From contig DAHXNH010000366.1 in NCBI GenBank assembly GCA_027365485.1, positions 1 to 55,210 of the forward strand: a stretch of 55,210 nucleotides of DNA, in the 5' to 3' direction. The position numbers were made by a program, and so were the translations under genes. Positions 53,130-55,210 of the stretch are shown one piece after another. How positions within the stretch are numbered: the first letter of the stretch is position 1; every line of letters starts with the position of its first letter. The notes below the pieces were generated by a model. That model was not told the DNA's origin, searched no databases, and worked only from the letters and a program-made list of their open reading frames with translations. This DNA is from Clostridiales bacterium. GTDB lineage: Bacteria > Bacillota > Sulfobacillia > Sulfobacillales > Sulfobacillaceae.

Positions 53130-54416
53130 TCAGTCTGCTTCGCTGCCAACTCCCGTAGGGTTCTCGCGTAACGGGTTTCCCCCGTAACCTTGCAAAAGCG
53201 GGTGGTCTTCGCCATGCGGCATCCATCGCCAGACGAGCCACGCGATCAGCGCGACCACCGCGGCATTTCCCAGCAAGACCGTGCGCAGACCCACTACCTC
53301 GGCTAGCCAGGCACCGCCAAAGAGGGCAACCGGTAAGCTGACGCCCACTTGGAGAAAGACGTGAGTACGGCTGACCCGCGCTAATTCCTCCGGTGGCACC
53401 ATGCGTTGTAAGGCGGCATTGAACGGAATTCTTCGAATCGCAGACAACACCGCACTCAGCAGGGCAATGACCATAAACAGCCAGATCGACGGATAGGCCA
53501 CGATGACTACCAGCGACACGGCAAACATGCCGACAAAGCTCACCGTCCAGACGCGTAATGAGAACTGGCGGGCGACGCGTGGGCCGATCAGGCCTCCAAC
53601 AATCCCCCCAATGCCGGCCGCCAAGCCAATTCCGCTGTAGCCCAGGATGCCCGCGTGCAAAAGGAATCTCGACAGAGACGGTCCTAGGACCGGATCGAAG
53701 CCAAAGCCGAAATTGATCAAGACCGCTACGAGAACAAAGCGCCAGAGAATGGGGTCGTTCCGCAGGAATCGCCAGCCTGCCGCCATTTGGTGCCAGTATC
53801 CGTTGCGTCCCGGAGCAGCGGTGTCCGATTGCACGGAAGGTAGACGCAGGACCGCCAGCACGGTCGATTCGAACAGCAAGGTCGCCCCCACCACCCAGAG
53901 CGTGTGCAGCACACCGAGCGTCAAGACCATGAACCCACCGAGCGCCCACACCGCCACGGTGGCCGTGTTTTGCACCGCCTGGTTCATCCCATTGGCGACG
54001 GGCAAGTGTTCATCTTGGACCAATAAACGCAGAACGACGCCGATGGCGGCACCGTAGAATAAACTGGCCCCGGCTAAGGCCAACACCAGCGCGTCACCTA
54101 GCCATGGCGGCAACGTCCCAAATCGCCAAACTAGGACTCCAGTGGCGATCACCAACAGACCGCGCAGCATGGTAGTAACCACCATGACGGGTTTTTTGGG
54201 CCATCGATCCACCCAAACCGCCACCGGTACCCCAAACAACACATGCGGATAGAAGCCGAGAAAGGAGATGAACGCAATGGCCAGGATGGACCGGGATTCG
54301 CTCAACACCGTCCAAGTGACCACGATGCCCAAAATGCCGCCGCCCCAATTCGCTACCGCAGTCGCGACTAGCACGGCCCACCAGGTACGATACGATTCGT
54401 TCCACAATGATTTCAT
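53130..54416 (-). CDS. Major facilitator superfamily exporter
   Basis: The 428-residue protein has about twelve hydrophobic segments and the MFS motif A between helices 2 and 3, GVPVAVWVDRWPKKPVMV, with the Asp-Arg pair. A second related loop, GPRVARQFSLRVW, follows the middle. The pattern resembles drug or siderophore exporters of the EntS/MefA type. ATG has GGGAGGA 8 nt upstream. The C-terminus ends with a hydrophilic tail HGEDHPLLQGYGG. It is flanked on both sides by copies of the same short element and lies downstream of a methyltransferase gene on the same strand, so a link to secondary-metabolite modification and export is possible but unproven. Confidence 0.82.
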   Translation of the reverse strand: MKSLWNESYRTWWAVLVATAVANWGGGILGIVVTWTVLSESRSILAIAFISFLGFYPHVLFGVPVAVWVDRWPKKPVMVVTTMLRGLLVIATGVLVWRFGTLPPWLGDALVLALAGASLFYGAAIGVVLRLLVQDEHLPVANGMNQAVQNTATVAVWALGGFMVLTLGVLHTLWVVGATLLFESTVLAVLRLPSVQSDTAAPGRNGYWHQMAAGWRFLRNDPILWRFVLVAVLINFGFGFDPVLGPSLSRFLLHAGILGYSGIGLAAGIGGIVGGLIGPRVARQFSLRVWTVSFVGMFAVSLVVIVAYPSIWLFMVIALLSAVLSAIRRIPFNAALQRMVPPEELARVSRTHVFLQVGVSLPVALFGGAWLAEVVGLRTVLLGNAAVVALIAWLVWRWMPHGEDHPLLQGYGGNPLRENPTGVGSEAD

Positions 54417-54503
54417 GAAGAGTCCTCCCAGAACATAGCGTATGGATTCACCTATTTGGCATTAAACCTCTAATGGTCCTCTACTCATTGATTACGCGCA
54501 TTA

Positions 54504-54566
54504 TCCTGCCCGTTAATCGTTCAAAGCACGTTCTCGACTCCATAGCTTACGGCGTATACGCCCCCG
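54504..54566. repeat. Element copy B, downstream of the methyltransferase gene
   Basis: TCCTGCCCGTTAAT (54504-54517) and GGCGTATACGCCCCCG (54551-54566) match copy A in order, orientation and near-equal spacing. The 12-bp palindrome GGCGTATACGCC is kept. It starts 23 nt after the methyltransferase stop and lies about 90 nt upstream of the MFS start. Confidence 0.6.
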
Positions 54567-54589
54567 TTAGTTTAAGAAGATGTCGATAA

Positions 54590-55171
54590 TCACTTTATTT
54601 TCGTTGCTATGATTAAGCCTGTGGCCCAGGACAATTTGGTGATACACAGGTCATCCTGAGTTTCTAGATAGCGAACCAACCGCGTGACTTTATTCAAATG
54701 CTCTGTTGGCCAAGTGTCAACTGGAGACAACTCATCTATGACGTAGATGCCGCCGGGATTCAACATACCTAATACTTCATCAAGACAGTAAAACTTCCCT
54801 GGCCAGGTATCGGCGAAAATGAAGTCGAACCTCCTGTTCGGATTGCTCCGGATAAATTCTTCTCCGTCGACGAGAAGAAATTCCACCCGTCCGTCAGTCC
54901 CAAGGTGTCTTTTTGCCATCTCGTGTACGGTCAAATCATTCTCGACAGTGACCAATGTCGAGTGTGCATCCATTCCATCCAACAACCAGGCCGTTGACAT
55001 CCCAGCCCCTGTTCCTAGCTCCAAAAATGACCTGCCTGGCTTTGAACTCGCTAATGTTCTCAAAAGTGACCCAGTAAGCCTGTCGGATGACATCGCAAAG
55101 CCTGTGTTCTTCAGGTCCGCTTCAATGAATTCAACTACGGACGGCGTTCTGATATTGGCGACATCGTTCAC
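54590..55171 (-). CDS. Class I SAM-dependent O-methyltransferase-like protein
   Basis: The 193-residue protein has the Rossmann methyltransferase core: motif I FLELGTGAGMSTAWL (about 49-63), the acidic residue after strand 2 in LVTVEND, FLLVDGEEFI and motif DFIFADTWPG, then MLNPGGIYVIDELSP. The order and the pre-motif helix resemble small catechol-O-methyltransferase-like enzymes (PF13578 type). Methyl acceptor unknown. GTG at 55171 has GGAGG 7 nt upstream (CTGGAGGTACGAAG). It is the first gene seen on the minus strand here; its promoter lies at or beyond the window end. Confidence 0.82.
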   Translation of the reverse strand: MNDVANIRTPSVVEFIEADLKNTGFAMSSDRLTGSLLRTLASSKPGRSFLELGTGAGMSTAWLLDGMDAHSTLVTVENDLTVHEMAKRHLGTDGRVEFLLVDGEEFIRSNPNRRFDFIFADTWPGKFYCLDEVLGMLNPGGIYVIDELSPVDTWPTEHLNKVTRLVRYLETQDDLCITKLSWATGLIIATKIK

Positions 55172-55210
55172 CTTCGTACCTCCAGCGTTTAGAGTTCTAG
55201 TGGAATATTC

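Noticed and set aside
52877-53215. Minus-strand 112-codon frame across the MFS 3' end
   Set aside because: Its first part overlaps the MFS gene in another frame and its remainder covers the repeat element; no SD.

Overview
The window reads like a chromosomal segment of a Gram-positive, moderately GC-rich Bacillota, most like Sulfobacillus or a related acidophile. This is an inference from four things: the his gene order with a HisZ plus short-HisG pair, strong GGAGG-type ribosome binding sites with frequent GTG and TTG starts, Bacillota-type families (COG1078 HD hydrolase, DUF2089 with SHOCT, DUF4012), and sigma-A-like promoters. No rRNA, tRNA or CRISPR array was seen.

Layout. 1-3.8 kb: a 5'-truncated ferritin-like gene, a GH29 alpha-L-fucosidase and a GNAT acetyltransferase. 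3.8-11.3 kb: a complete histidine operon, hisC-hisZ-hisG-hisD-hisB-hisH-hisA-hisF-hisIE, in which hisC and hisZ each sit behind a near-identical copy of one promoter plus leader. 11.3-13.8 kb: a three-gene unit of a small unknown protein, an OmpR-type response regulator and its sensor kinase. 13.8-14.9 kb: a decayed GH113-like lipoprotein gene. 15-19.7 kb (minus): HD phosphohydrolase, glycosyltransferase, polysaccharide-deacetylase-like protein and quinone oxidoreductase, tightly packed. 19.9-25.3 kb: an NRAMP-related transporter, then M20 peptidase, serine acetyltransferase, a small unknown gene and threonine dehydratase, all amino-acid metabolism, ending with an unlisted 57-residue cysteine-rich protein. 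26-34 kb: a secreted GH-A clan glycosidase with a possible attenuator in its leader, purU, an EAL-PAS-GGDEF-methyltransferase fusion and a succinate-semialdehyde dehydrogenase.

From about 34 kb the window becomes gene-poor and accessory in character, with long empty stretches. It holds a peptide-binding-protein pseudogene with two nonsense codons and two frameshifts, a SHOCT/DUF2089 regulatory pair, and a tandem-GNAT plus PIG-L pair that recalls MshD and MshB but lacks the deacetylase catalytic aspartate. It also holds a nucleoside phosphorylase that appears to start at AUC, an orphan relaxase-primase remnant, a DUF4012 membrane protein, and a 1,209-residue secreted Ig-like repeat protein. 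At the right end are a broken antitoxin with a truncated PIN toxin, and an MFS exporter and a methyltransferase that are each followed by a copy of the same roughly 64-bp element.

The most unusual items are the EAL-PAS-GGDEF-methyltransferase fusion, the AUC-start phosphorylase, the gene-element-gene-element arrangement at the right end, the duplicated his promoter-leader, and the PIG-L/tandem-GNAT pair.
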